From: Chlorogloeopsis sp. ULAP01
GTDB taxonomy: Bacteria; Cyanobacteriota; Cyanobacteriia; Cyanobacteriales; Nostocaceae
Assembly (NCBI RefSeq): GCF_030381805.1
Contig: NZ_JAUDRH010000010.1
Span: 242,848 to 306,847, forward strand
Direction: 5' to 3'
Length of the DNA stretch: 64,000 bases
How positions within the stretch are numbered: the stretch's first letter is position 1; every line of letters starts with the position of its first letter. The position numbers and the translations under genes were made by a program. Positions 26,288 through 35,175 of this stretch are shown one piece after another. The notes beneath the pieces are model-generated. The model was not told where the DNA came from, did no database searches, and saw only the letters and a program-made list of their open reading frames with translations.

Positions 26288-26401
26288 AGGAGTTAGAGGT
26301 CAGAGGCTAGAGGCTAGGAGATAGAGGCTAGAGGGTAGAAATAGCGAATTCTGAATAAATCTAAAATCCTTCTAATCCCTAGTCCCTAGTCCCTAATTTT
26401 T

Positions 26402-26896
26402 TTATTCTTCCAGCAAACTTCTCAACATCCAAGCAGTCTTCTCATGTACTTGCATCCGTTGAGTTAATAAGTCGGCAGTGGGTTCGTCGTTTACCTCCTC
26501 TACAACAGGGAATATGGAGCGTGCAGTGCGTACAACAGCTTCTTGCCCTTCTACTAGGAGGCGAATCATGTCTGTAGCTTTGGGAACTCCTGGTGTTTCT
26601 GGGATGGAGCTAAGTTTGACAAATTCACTGTAGGTTCCCGGTGCTGGATAACCAAGTGCTCTAATCCGTTCGGCAACTAAATCTACTGCTAATGCTAACT
26701 CTGTGTACTGTTGCTCAAACATCAAGTGTAACGTTTGAAACATCGGCCCCGTGACGTTCCAATGAAAGTTATGAGTTTTCAGATACAGAGTGTAGGTGTC
26801 AGCCAACAAACGAGATAATCCCTCAGCAATTTTTGCTCTGCTAGCTTCGTCAATACCAATATCAACAGGTAAAGATGTTTTGGTTTGAGCTTGCAT
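26402..26896 (-). CDS. dps: Dps-family ferritin-like DNA-protection protein
   Basis: 164 residues from the ATG at 26896, with GGAGA six bases upstream; an in-frame TTG at 26908 is less likely. YLKTHNFHWNVTGP and LMFEQQYTELALAVDLVAERI carry the Dps ferroxidase His and acidic residues, and DLLTQRMQVHEKTAWMLRSL is the usual C-terminal helix. Dodecamers oxidise and store iron using peroxide and protect DNA. The sulfiredoxin gene lies just upstream on the same strand, consistent with a peroxide-stress pair. Confidence 0.93.
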   Translation of the reverse strand: MQAQTKTSLPVDIGIDEASRAKIAEGLSRLLADTYTLYLKTHNFHWNVTGPMFQTLHLMFEQQYTELALAVDLVAERIRALGYPAPGTYSEFVKLSSIPETPGVPKATDMIRLLVEGQEAVVRTARSIFPVVEEVNDEPTADLLTQRMQVHEKTAWMLRSLLEE

Positions 26897-26918
26897 ATGA
26901 TTCTCCAAAATTAGTTAA

Positions 26919-27005
26919 TAGTCATTAGTTAGTGGATAGTGGTTAGTGGTTAGTAGTTCTCCCTCTCTCCCACTCTCCGTGTCTCCACCTCCCCGTGTCC
27001 CCACC
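26919..27005. repeat. Short tandem repeats in the dps-srxA spacer
   Basis: TAGTTAGTGGATAGTGGTTA-type repeats (about 26919-26956) are followed by a pyrimidine-rich CTCTCCC/CTCCGTGTC tract (about 26957-27000). The latter belongs to the same repeat class found inside menD. Confidence 0.6.
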
Positions 27006-27008
27006 GCC

Positions 27009-27272
27009 TCAGGCTAGATGCCGCATCAAAACGCTTTTGGGAGCTTTACGAACTCTAGCTAAGATTGTTTCTTTGCCTAAACGTTGGCAGGCTTCATAAC
27101 GATGACATCCAGAAAACCCATAATATTGTCCATCCACTTCTAAGACATCGATTGGCTCTTGCTGCCCAATCTCGCGAATAGATTCCATCAAAAATTCTAC
27201 TTTCTGGGGATCGTTTTGACGTGGTAAAGGGCGTCTAATTTGATTTAAAGGAATTTCTTGGACTTTTACCAT
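27009..27272 (-). CDS. srxA: Sulfiredoxin
   Basis: 87 residues, ParB-like fold. IPLNQIRRPLPRQNDPQKVE at the start and the catalytic FSGCHRYEACQRLG (Cys in GCHR, about residue 56) define the family. It reduces sulfinic-acid forms of 2-Cys peroxiredoxins using ATP. It lies upstream of dps on the same strand, supporting joint peroxide defence, though repeat DNA separates the two. Confidence 0.9.
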   Translation of the reverse strand: MVKVQEIPLNQIRRPLPRQNDPQKVEFLMESIREIGQQEPIDVLEVDGQYYGFSGCHRYEACQRLGKETILARVRKAPKSVLMRHLA

Positions 27273-27393
27273 AAACTGTTTATTTAACTTGTCACATCTA
27301 AATAAATCATACTCATTATGACTTCACTTTGCAACTGCTTTTTATAAAAGGATTATAAGGATTTATGATGTTGCCAAAACAATTGGCTAACTA

Positions 27394-29208
27394 ATGCCAC
27401 AAAACAATTACACTACAAAGAAAATTTGTCGTCCCACCCAAGGCGGCACTGCCAGCAGAATCAAGTTAATTGCTATGAAAATCTCGCTCTGGCGTCGTTC
27501 CTACACTGTAATGACAACATTTTGTTTATTGGGGTTAACAGCTGCGTCTCGCCCTGAAATGAGTACGGACGTAGAATTGCGGGTTGGAATCGTACAGCGA
27601 TTTGGAGATAACCCCAAAGAACAGCTACAAATAGAACCCACTCAAGGCGATCGCTTGCGGGTGGAGTTTCTCAAAGGTAATCAACAGCAAACCCTAGTCA
27701 CCACCAATCCCATTAAACTGGAGGTGATCATGCAACCCTTAGCACAACCAAAAATTGAAGAACAGGTGGTGCTAGGAACCTATCGCACTTATGAAATTGC
27801 CGAAGATAGCGCCCAAAAATTCCGTGCTCAAGGCATAGAAGTGGAAATAGCTCAACCGGAGCGTTGGCAAGTGTGGGCAAAACGGGATGTTTATAATACT
27901 CCTTTGCTGCGCCGTTTGCTGTTAGAGAGCGTGCGAGCCAACAATAATAAAATGGCATATGTTGATACTCAAGTTCTGCAACAGGTACCAAAAGTCAATT
28001 GGATCATCGATGGTAAACGTTATAGTCGCGATCGCCTAGAAATTAGCAGTAACAAAAACTTAATTCGGGTAAAAAAAAGCAATAAACCAGAGAATACTCG
28101 TTTATATCCAGGACGTATACAATTACAGCCAAATGCCTACGGTACTTTTACTCTAGTTAATGAAGTACCTTTAGAAACCTACCTGCGCGGAGTAGTACCA
28201 TACGAAATTGGTACAACTGCCCCAAAAGCAGCACTGGAAGTACAAGCAATTATTGCCCGCACATATGCCCTGAGGAATTTACGGAGATTTGCAATAGATG
28301 AGTATCAATTATGTGCAGATACTCACTGCCAGGTATATTATGGGCTTGCAGGAGTAACAGCCGAAACGGATCGGGCAATCAGGGCGACGCGGAGTATGGT
28401 ACTTACCTACAATAACGAGCTAATAGATGCTTTATATTCATCTACCACTGGTGGTATTACAGCTTCCTTCAGTGATGTTTGGAATGGTGAGGATCGTCCT
28501 TACCTACAACCCGTGGTGGATGCTCCTGACAATATTTGGAACTTGGCTACACAAAATTTAGCTGAGGAAAATAACTTTCGGCAGTTTATTAACTTAAGCA
28601 AAGGATTCAATGAAAGTGGATGGGATGTATTCCGTTGGCGCAGGGAAAGCAAAATAGAAGATATTGCCAAGGGATTGCAGAAATTTCTCAAGGTTAAGAA
28701 AAGCCCCTATGCCGACTTTAAAACTATTAAAAGTATGAACATAGTAGAACGTAGCAGGAGTGGACGTATCCTCAAACTAGCTGTTGATACTGATATAGGC
28801 ACATTTTACTTACATAAAGACGAGGTTCGCAGTGCCTTTTTCGCTCCTGTAAGCACGCTATTTTACCTGGAACCCTTAAGCAAATCAGATAAGGACAAAT
28901 CAGACAAAGATAAATTAGATAAGGACAAATCAGACAAAGACAAATTAGATAAGGACAAATTAGACAACAGCAAATCAGACAATGACAAATCAGACAAAGA
29001 CAAATCGGAACTATGGGGATATGCCTTTGTTGGCGGCGGACTTGGACATGGAGTAGGCTTGAGCCAAACTGGTGCTCAAAATTTAGCTAAACTAGGTTGG
29101 TCAAGTGCAAAAATACTTGAGTTTTACTATCCTGAAACTCAAATTAAAGTTCTCAACAATACTATCAAGCTAGACTCCTACGGGCAATTGCTGACAACGA
29201 GAGAATGA
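27394..29208 (+). CDS. SpoIID/LytB-domain protein with a Lys/Asp-rich insert
   Basis: 604 residues. After a basic N-terminus and a hydrophobic signal (about residues 30-50), the SpoIID/LytB domain shows VNEVPLETYLRGVVPYEIG (catalytic-Glu region), AALEVQAIIARTYAL and DALYSSTTGGITASFSDVWN, and ends GHGVGLSQTGAQNLAKLGWS. Family members act on peptidoglycan as lytic transglycosylases or amidase enhancers. A run of KSDKDKLDKD-type repeats (about residues 496-538; DNA 28880-29009) interrupts the domain just before the final conserved block. ATG 27475 is an alternative start nearer the signal. Confidence 0.88.
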   Translation: MPQNNYTTKKICRPTQGGTASRIKLIAMKISLWRRSYTVMTTFCLLGLTAASRPEMSTDVELRVGIVQRFGDNPKEQLQIEPTQGDRLRVEFLKGNQQQTLVTTNPIKLEVIMQPLAQPKIEEQVVLGTYRTYEIAEDSAQKFRAQGIEVEIAQPERWQVWAKRDVYNTPLLRRLLLESVRANNNKMAYVDTQVLQQVPKVNWIIDGKRYSRDRLEISSNKNLIRVKKSNKPENTRLYPGRIQLQPNAYGTFTLVNEVPLETYLRGVVPYEIGTTAPKAALEVQAIIARTYALRNLRRFAIDEYQLCADTHCQVYYGLAGVTAETDRAIRATRSMVLTYNNELIDALYSSTTGGITASFSDVWNGEDRPYLQPVVDAPDNIWNLATQNLAEENNFRQFINLSKGFNESGWDVFRWRRESKIEDIAKGLQKFLKVKKSPYADFKTIKSMNIVERSRSGRILKLAVDTDIGTFYLHKDEVRSAFFAPVSTLFYLEPLSKSDKDKSDKDKLDKDKSDKDKLDKDKLDNSKSDNDKSDKDKSELWGYAFVGGGLGHGVGLSQTGAQNLAKLGWSSAKILEFYYPETQIKVLNNTIKLDSYGQLLTTRE

Positions 29209-29235
29209 AAAGTCTTATTCCTTCTGCCACGCCAG

Positions 29236-29370
29236 ATGCTAAAACGCGCTTAACCCGACGCCAGGTGACGCCAGTCGCTACAACGCGCTTAACCCGCGCA
29301 ACGCGCTGGCTCCTTTATGCCGGGGAACCCGTCCACCGCACTGGCTCCGCAAGGGCGCAGTGGCTCCTCT
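29236..29370. repeat. Dispersed repeat block (ACGCGCTTAACCCG family)
   Basis: Two ACGCGCTTAACCCG units, a GACGCCAGGTGACGCCAG piece and an AAGGGCGCAGTGGCTCC tail are arranged as at 20255-20325. A 65-codon plus-strand ORF here is a by-product of the repeat and is not counted as a gene. Confidence 0.7.
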
Positions 29371-29416
29371 GCCACCTGCCTTCTACTTATGCCACACTAT
29401 AAAATAAGTCAATAAA

Positions 29417-29444
29417 GCAGGAACACGACTAATTGTGTTCCTGC
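29417..29444 (-). terminator. Terminator of the ferredoxin gene
   Basis: GCAGGAACAC at 29417-29426 pairs with GTGTTCCTGC at 29435-29444. TTTATTGACTTATTTT follows on the minus strand. It lies about 150 bases beyond the petF stop codon. Confidence 0.75.
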
Positions 29445-29597
29445 CTCTGACTAAAAAGTAAACATTCTGCCAAATTCTGTTTTAAGAGCAGACACAAAAG
29501 AGGAAAATTTTTCTCTAACCGTGCTGCTTTTTTTCTTTCACTATCTCTACAGCATTGATAATCGCTGCTGGAGACAGACGTGTAAGGTGTTTGAGCT

Positions 29598-29897
29598 TTA
29601 GTAGAGTTCTTCTTCTTTGTGGGTTTCGATGGTACAGTCAGAAGTCGGGTAAGCAACGCAGGTTAAAACATATCCAGCTTCTATTTGATCGTCATCCAAG
29701 AATGACTGATCACCTTGATCGATGGTACCAGATTTGATTTTACCAGCACAGGTAGAGCAAGCGCCTGCGCGGCAAGAGTAGGGCAAATCTAGGCCAGCTT
29801 CTTCAGCAGCATCTAGAATGTATGTGTCGTCGTCAACTTCGATTGTTTGATTCAGCCCTTCAGCGTCGTTAATTAGTGTAACTTTATAAGTTGCCAT
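29598..29897 (-). CDS. petF: Plant-type [2Fe-2S] ferredoxin
   Basis: 99 residues from the ATG at 29897, which has AGAGGA nearby; longer upstream frames are ignored. The cluster motif is SCRAGACSTCAGKI (three Cys) plus the fourth Cys in VLTCVAYPTSD, the pattern of photosynthetic ferredoxin I. It carries electrons from photosystem I to FNR and other acceptors in the cytosol. The ending KEEELY is canonical. It is monocistronic with its own terminator. Confidence 0.95.
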   Translation of the reverse strand: MATYKVTLINDAEGLNQTIEVDDDTYILDAAEEAGLDLPYSCRAGACSTCAGKIKSGTIDQGDQSFLDDDQIEAGYVLTCVAYPTSDCTIETHKEEELY

Positions 29898-30276
29898 GTA
29901 GTAGTCCTCTCTTTCACAAACGGCAGTATAAGTTATCCTAAAGCAAGCTAAACGGCTTACCTTGTGCAAGTAGCCGCCTGTTAAATTTTGCTTCACTTTT
30001 GATACTACGGGAAAAATAAAAAGATGTAACCGGAAATCGACCGCGATTAGTAATGAAATTTGGTTAGGTAATATTAATAATATTTTCTTATACAAAAATG
30101 CGTCTATTGGCCAATGTATTAGATAAGTTTATACCTACCAAAGTTCAGTCAAATATATAAAAAAACAAATCCACATACCAATAAAATGGATTGTATTTTT
30201 ATGACTTAGTGCAAAAGCGCTGTGATCAAAACAAATTACTTTGCCTTTCAAGGCAAGCTGTATAAAATTGGCGAAA
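29898..30276. other. Divergent intergenic region between petF and bvdR
   Basis: This 379-bp AT-rich spacer must contain the petF and bvdR promoters. No specific box was recognised beyond AT-rich -10-like tracts. Confidence 0.4.
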
Positions 30277-31257
30277 ATGGAGAAAGCAAAACTGCGGGTG
30301 GGTTTGGTTGGTACTGGGTATGCAGCAAAGTTAAGAGCAGAAGCCTTGCTGCGTGATGAGCGATCGCACTTAGTTGCTGTTGTTGGGCATAAACCAGAAA
30401 AAACAGAAGCCTTTGCTAAGGACTTTCAGTGTTCTGTTATAAGTTCTTGGCAAGAATTAGTAGCAACAAATCAAATAGATCTAATTGTGATTTGCACTGT
30501 TAACCAAGATCATGGTGCGATCGCTAAAACCGCACTTTCCTACGGTAAACACGTAATAGTTGAGTATCCTCTATCTCTAGACATAGCAGAAGCTGAAGAA
30601 CTGCTCGCCTTAGCCAAGATACAAAACAAACTCCTTCACATCGAGCATATTGAGCTTTTAGGCGGGCTGCATCAAGCCTTAAAGCAACACTTACCACAAG
30701 TTGGTCATGTATTTTACGTCCGCTACAACACTATTAAACCTGAGTACCCAGCACCTCGGAAATGGACTTACAACCACAACCTTTTCGGCTTTCCAATGAT
30801 GGCTGCTCTGTCTCGCTTACATCGTCTTACAGATTTGTTTGGTAAAGTCTTGACCGTTAACTGCCATCATCGATTTTGGGCAACCCAAACAGATTATTAC
30901 CAAAGCTGTTTTTGTGTCACTCAACTATCTTTTAGTAGTGGATTGTTAGCACAAGTAATATATGCAAAAGGCGAAACTCTCTGGCAAGCAGAACGCAGGT
31001 TTGAAGTTCACGGTGAAAGTGGTGGATTAATTTTTGATGGTGAGACAGGAGTTTTAGTGAAGGCAGGAGAAAGCACGCCAATAGAGGTTGGTAGTCGTCG
31101 GGGGTTGTTTGCAAAAGATACAACTATGGTGTTAGACCATCTTTTTCATGGTACTCCCTTGTACGTTACCCCAGAAGAAAGCTTGTATACCCTCAAAGTT
31201 GCAGATGCAGCAAGGCGTTCTGCCGAAACAGGATTGACTATAGTAGTTGAAGATTAG
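30277..31257 (+). CDS. bvdR: Biliverdin reductase (Gfo/Idh/MocA fold)
   Basis: 326 residues from the ATG at 30277; the upstream TTG frame is unlikely. The Rossmann start RVGLVGTGYAAKLRAEALL, EYPLSLDIAEAEELL, LHIEHIELLGGLHQAL, the FGFPMMAALSRLHRLTDLFG segment and EVGSRRGLFAKDT closely follow cyanobacterial BvdR. The enzyme reduces biliverdin IX-alpha to bilirubin with NADPH and influences phycobilisome make-up and redox protection. Divergent from the ferredoxin gene. Confidence 0.9.
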   Translation: MEKAKLRVGLVGTGYAAKLRAEALLRDERSHLVAVVGHKPEKTEAFAKDFQCSVISSWQELVATNQIDLIVICTVNQDHGAIAKTALSYGKHVIVEYPLSLDIAEAEELLALAKIQNKLLHIEHIELLGGLHQALKQHLPQVGHVFYVRYNTIKPEYPAPRKWTYNHNLFGFPMMAALSRLHRLTDLFGKVLTVNCHHRFWATQTDYYQSCFCVTQLSFSSGLLAQVIYAKGETLWQAERRFEVHGESGGLIFDGETGVLVKAGESTPIEVGSRRGLFAKDTTMVLDHLFHGTPLYVTPEESLYTLKVADAARRSAETGLTIVVED

Positions 31258-31307
31258 TTATCAGTCACCCCAGCATCAAAATGGGGAATAAACTGCTGAG
31301 GGAAATC

Positions 31308-31781
31308 ATGGAGATTAATCTTAGAGAAATTAATCAGGATAACTGGAAAGAATGCATTCGCCTCAAAACTACTGAAGAACAAGAAAAGTTTGTAGCTTCC
31401 AATCTTTATTCACTGGCCGAATCCAAGTTTTATCCATCTAGTGTTGCGTTTGGTATTTATCATAATGAAACTATTATCGGCTTTATTATGTATGACCGGA
31501 TGGATAGTGGTTATCAAAACAGTGGTTACTTCATCTGGCGCTTTATGATTGATAAAAATCATCAAGGAAAGGGATATGGCAAAGCTGCAATGCAAGCAGT
31601 GATAAAATTACTTCAGCAAAAGCCAGACTGTAAAGAAATTTTGATTGGCTACAAACCGGAAAATATAGTGGCCGAAAAACTGTATCTCAGCTTAGGCTTT
31701 CAGAAGACAGGTTTAATCGAGCATGGAGATGTCCTTGTATATCTTCCGTTAGAGCCATCAAAGGACATGATAGCAAAGTAA
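31308..31781 (+). CDS. GNAT N-acetyltransferase (diamine/spermidine-type)
   Basis: 157 residues from the ATG at 31308, supported by GAGGGA directly upstream; a start at 31281 is less likely. IGFIMYDRMDSG, WRFMIDKNHQGKGYGKAAM (acetyl-CoA site) and EKLYLSLGFQKTG are GNAT motifs closest to spermidine/BltD-like enzymes. The substrate is uncertain. It follows bvdR by 50 bp and may be cotranscribed. Confidence 0.85.
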   Translation: MEINLREINQDNWKECIRLKTTEEQEKFVASNLYSLAESKFYPSSVAFGIYHNETIIGFIMYDRMDSGYQNSGYFIWRFMIDKNHQGKGYGKAAMQAVIKLLQQKPDCKEILIGYKPENIVAEKLYLSLGFQKTGLIEHGDVLVYLPLEPSKDMIAK

Positions 31782-31829
31782 CAAAACCCAACCCCCCATA
31801 CATATAGCCAATTTTGTAAATAAAATTTC

Positions 31830-32606
31830 ATGAACAAACAACAAACAATTGTTATTTTATCCAAAAGAGAATTAGATAAAATGCGTAAGGCTGGACGCTT
31901 GGCAGCCGAACTTTTAAACTATCTCGAACCGATGGTAAAGCCAGGAGTTAGCACTCTTGAGTTAAATGATGAAGCAGAACGGTGGACGCAGGCGCATGGA
32001 GCCAAAAGCGCACCACTTGGCTACAAAGGTTATCCCAAATCAATTTGCACTAGCATCAACGAAGTAGTTTGTCATGGTATTCCCAATGCCAAGCAGATTC
32101 TCAAAGATGGCGACATCATTAATATCGACGTGACACTGATTGTAGATGGTTATCACGGTGATACATCTAAAACGTTTTTTGTCGGAACTCCTTCCCCAGT
32201 TGCGAAAAAGCTAGTGGAAGTCACAGAGGAATGTCGTAGAAGGGGTATTGCAGAGGTTCAGCCTGGGGCAAGAATTGGAGACATTGGTGCTGCAATTCAA
32301 GAATATGCTGAAGCACAAGGCTTTTCTGTGGTACGAGATTTTGTTGGACACGGCATCAGTAACATTTTCCATACTGCACCAGATATCCCTCACTACGGTA
32401 CGCGCGGTAAAGGCAGAGTTCTCAGACCTGGTATGGTATTTACGATTGAGCCGATGATTAACGAAGGTACTTGGGAAGTCGAAGTTCTAGATGATGGGTG
32501 GACTGCTGTAACACACGATCGCAAACTGTCGGCACAATTTGAGCATACCATAGCTGTTACTGATGATGGCGTAGAAATTCTGACACTGCGGGAAGGGGAA
32601 ATTTAA
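31830..32606 (+). CDS. map: Type I methionine aminopeptidase
   Basis: 258 residues. The five metal ligands are visible: Asp in INIDVTLIVDG, Asp in YHGDTSKTFF, His in VGHGISNIFH, Glu in FTIEPMINE and Glu in AQFEHTIAV. The substrate His is in NEVVCHGIPN. It removes initiator Met from nascent proteins. Cyanobacteria carry several map paralogues. It is 48 bp after the GNAT gene on the same strand. Confidence 0.93.
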   Translation: MNKQQTIVILSKRELDKMRKAGRLAAELLNYLEPMVKPGVSTLELNDEAERWTQAHGAKSAPLGYKGYPKSICTSINEVVCHGIPNAKQILKDGDIINIDVTLIVDGYHGDTSKTFFVGTPSPVAKKLVEVTEECRRRGIAEVQPGARIGDIGAAIQEYAEAQGFSVVRDFVGHGISNIFHTAPDIPHYGTRGKGRVLRPGMVFTIEPMINEGTWEVEVLDDGWTAVTHDRKLSAQFEHTIAVTDDGVEILTLREGEI

Positions 32607-32771
32607 CGATCAAATTATGTCAACACGACTAGGCGAAGCATAAAACTTGGCAGCATAACACGATTCAATGGTAGTTGAGGTATGAGGAAAGAACTTATCA
32701 CCACAATCAACATACTCAGTAGGCAATTTGGCTCAAGCATAATTGTGTCCTTCTTCCGTTGCCATGAAGTG

Positions 32772-33392
32772 TCAGCTGGCTGACGCAACGTGAACAACAT
32801 TGTATAGATGGAACTCATTGCGGGCTAGCCCCTCCCAATAGGGCTTGTCCGGGTTGAACCCTGGTTGCTTGAGAATTGCTTCAAATGCCTCCTTGCTTTC
32901 CCACTGACCATAATTAAACATCCGCGTTCCATCTAAACTACGGTGAAATGTTGCAGAAATTAGCCCTGGCGCATCATTCATAGCCCGATCTAGTTCAACC
33001 GTTGTCCGCTTCACCATTTCTGGTTGGTTTGCTGGCATCATGCGAAATTCTGCCAGATGTGTAATGCGATCACCTGCACTAATCTCAACTTCTGTTGTTC
33101 TCGATTTGCTTGCCGACACTTCTAACTGCAACGAGTCTGGTGGAAAAAACTCTCTGAACACCACTGGACGCTGCAAACTGCGATGATCAAACTTGGGTTG
33201 CCACTGACTGTAGGTGAAGACACGAACCCCATCTAAACTTTGATGCACACTAGCTGATACAAAGTAGGCGTTGGACTTCCAGGATTGGATTTGCTCTTTG
33301 ATAGCATTCACTAATCCTGATTGATGCCGCTCTGCAACTGTGTACAAATCTAATCCAACGAGCGCGTTATTTAACCGATCAATCTGAACCAT
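32772..33392 (-). CDS. Protein with two ABM-like (antibiotic biosynthesis monooxygenase) domains
   Basis: 206 residues from the ATG at 33392 with GAGGAG upstream. Two similar halves each contain the ABM pattern: ISASVHQSLDGVRVFTY-type (SVHQSLDGVRVFTYSQW, about residues 48-65) and ATFHRSLDGTRMFNYGQWES (about 145-164). Tandem ABM folds are dimer-like single chains. Some ABM proteins oxidise quinol-like substrates without cofactors and others degrade haem, so the substrate cannot be read off. The gene stands alone. Confidence 0.8.
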   Translation of the reverse strand: MVQIDRLNNALVGLDLYTVAERHQSGLVNAIKEQIQSWKSNAYFVSASVHQSLDGVRVFTYSQWQPKFDHRSLQRPVVFREFFPPDSLQLEVSASKSRTTEVEISAGDRITHLAEFRMMPANQPEMVKRTTVELDRAMNDAPGLISATFHRSLDGTRMFNYGQWESKEAFEAILKQPGFNPDKPYWEGLARNEFHLYNVVHVASAS

Positions 33393-34168
33393 AAGCACTC
33401 CTCAATATTTGTCGGTTTGCTTGTTCTGATTTGATGTTAAACACCAACGAATAACCTAGCAACTGAGTTGTGCCGCGCTAACACTGATCGCCCCCAATCT
33501 CCTTTGACATTATATGTCTTCGATTTTAGAGCATTGCCATTGCAACATGGAATTCGAGTGCGATCGCATTCTCTCAAAGGCGAAGCCACAATATTCAAAC
33601 CCAGTAGTATCTTTAACCATTAGCTTTTAACCCATACTTAATTGCAGCCTAAGTTTTAATTTTTTATTAAATACATCTACCCAAAGATAGGTATTTTATA
33701 TAAATTCAATATATTTAGGTAAAGTAAAGGTTAAGTCATTGCAAAGTTGTTAATCTTTAATTAACCTTAGCTTAATCATTTATGCTATTTATGCTAATGT
33801 GTTTAAGTACCAAAAGTTATGTTTCAACTAACAACATCACTCTTGATTTAGCTCTAAATCTCAAAGATTTTGAGTAAGAAACTTGATTGATCAAATAAAT
33901 ATTTCACTTCACTAGTGGTTCATGTCATTAGAAGCCATTACCCTACCTTGAAGACGGACTACATCCGTCTACGTGTCTATCCGCAAGGTGGGACACAAAG
34001 AGGAGGGTACTGACGTGGGCGGGTTCCCCGACTTGAGTCAAATGTCCGTCGCAAAGAAAGAAAAATTAAGAATAAGTTTACTCCTCAAAATTAATACGAC
34101 AGACCACTAGTTAGTCAAAATATAGCGAAGCATTCAAATCAATCTCAGACTAATAAAATTGGCTTGGC
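33393..34168. other. Gene-free stretch with small hairpins
   Basis: No gene was found. GACGGA/TCCGTC with a five-base loop at 33953-33969 and nearby GC-rich fragments (33970-34030) look like dispersed-repeat debris. 33600-33800 is AT-rich with TTAACCTTAGCTTAA-like sequence. Confidence 0.4.
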
Positions 34169-34888
34169 ATGAAATTTAGATTAAATCTATCATCTCAAAA
34201 TATTAAACATTTGTTTCCAGTAGCACTCAAGGTTTATTTACCAACTTTAATTTTTATCATTCTGGTTTGGTGTCTTAGTAAGATATTTAATATTTCCATG
34301 TATGAACTGACTGCTGACCCAGCAGAAGTTGTAGGTAAACCACCCTATACAGGATTATTTTCTAATATTGGAATTGTGTTGTGGAGTTGCACTGCTGCAA
34401 TCTGTATATTCAGTGCTTTCTTGACTAAATTCAACCAAAGTTGCTTTAAAAAATGGTTTAATTTTTTATTAGCCTCTTTTTTTCTAACATCCTTCTTGCT
34501 ACTAGATGATTTATTTCAATTACATGAGACATACCCCGTTCTTTTTTTTGGAGTGGATGCTAATCTACCTGAAAACAACAGGTCATTACAAAATCTATTA
34601 GAAGGATTATTTTTTATTGTTTATTTTATCTATGTTTTTCTTTATCTGTTTTACTTTAGAAAACAGATTCGTCAAACAGAATATCAGTTTCTTGCTCTAG
34701 CATTTATATTCTTTTTCCTGTCCATAGCAGTTGACATGAATTCTATGATCAAGATAGGACATGACATTATAGAAGAAAGCTTTAAATTATTTGGTATTAT
34801 TACTTGGTTAATATATTTCTCTAAAACCTGTAGCTCAATAGTTCTTCAATTGGCTGGTAACTTAGCTGTACATCCTCAGAAAACTTAA
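34169..34888 (+). CDS. Polytopic membrane protein of unknown function
   Basis: 239 residues with about six hydrophobic segments (near 22-42, 68-90, 100-120, 148-168, 178-198, 205-225). Charged residues recur at membrane edges: LLLDDLFQLHET, SIAVDMNSM and IIEESFKLFG. These could form a metal site, as in some membrane hydrolases, but no family was recognised. It is flanked by gene-free DNA on the left and menD on the right. Confidence 0.65.
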   Translation: MKFRLNLSSQNIKHLFPVALKVYLPTLIFIILVWCLSKIFNISMYELTADPAEVVGKPPYTGLFSNIGIVLWSCTAAICIFSAFLTKFNQSCFKKWFNFLLASFFLTSFLLLDDLFQLHETYPVLFFGVDANLPENNRSLQNLLEGLFFIVYFIYVFLYLFYFRKQIRQTEYQFLALAFIFFFLSIAVDMNSMIKIGHDIIEESFKLFGIITWLIYFSKTCSSIVLQLAGNLAVHPQKT

Positions 34889-35175
34889 TCGCTCTCAAAA
34901 CCTTACTCATAGCCGATGTTACTCAGGAATCAAAAATTAAATGAGATATTTTGCCAAAAATTGCAGTAGATTGAGTGCGATCGCTTGTGTGAGGAAATCA
35001 TTAGTGAATAGCATTAGCTGAGATTGTGATAGTATCTGAAACTAATGGGCAAAGCCATTAGACCGTTAAGTCAGGTAGGAGCCATCCTGAGTGAGAAGAT
35101 AAATCAAACCGGGTAGAGTAAAGACTTCATACTTTTGCACCAGACGGTAATTATTTTCTTGCTCGATTTAATTTC

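Noticed and set aside
27728..27991. 87-residue minus-strand ORF
   Set aside because: It is antisense to the SpoIID/LytB gene with no independent support.
29205..29402. 65-residue ORF after the SpoIID gene
   Set aside because: It is made of the ACGCGCTTAACCCG repeat and shows no protein-like composition.
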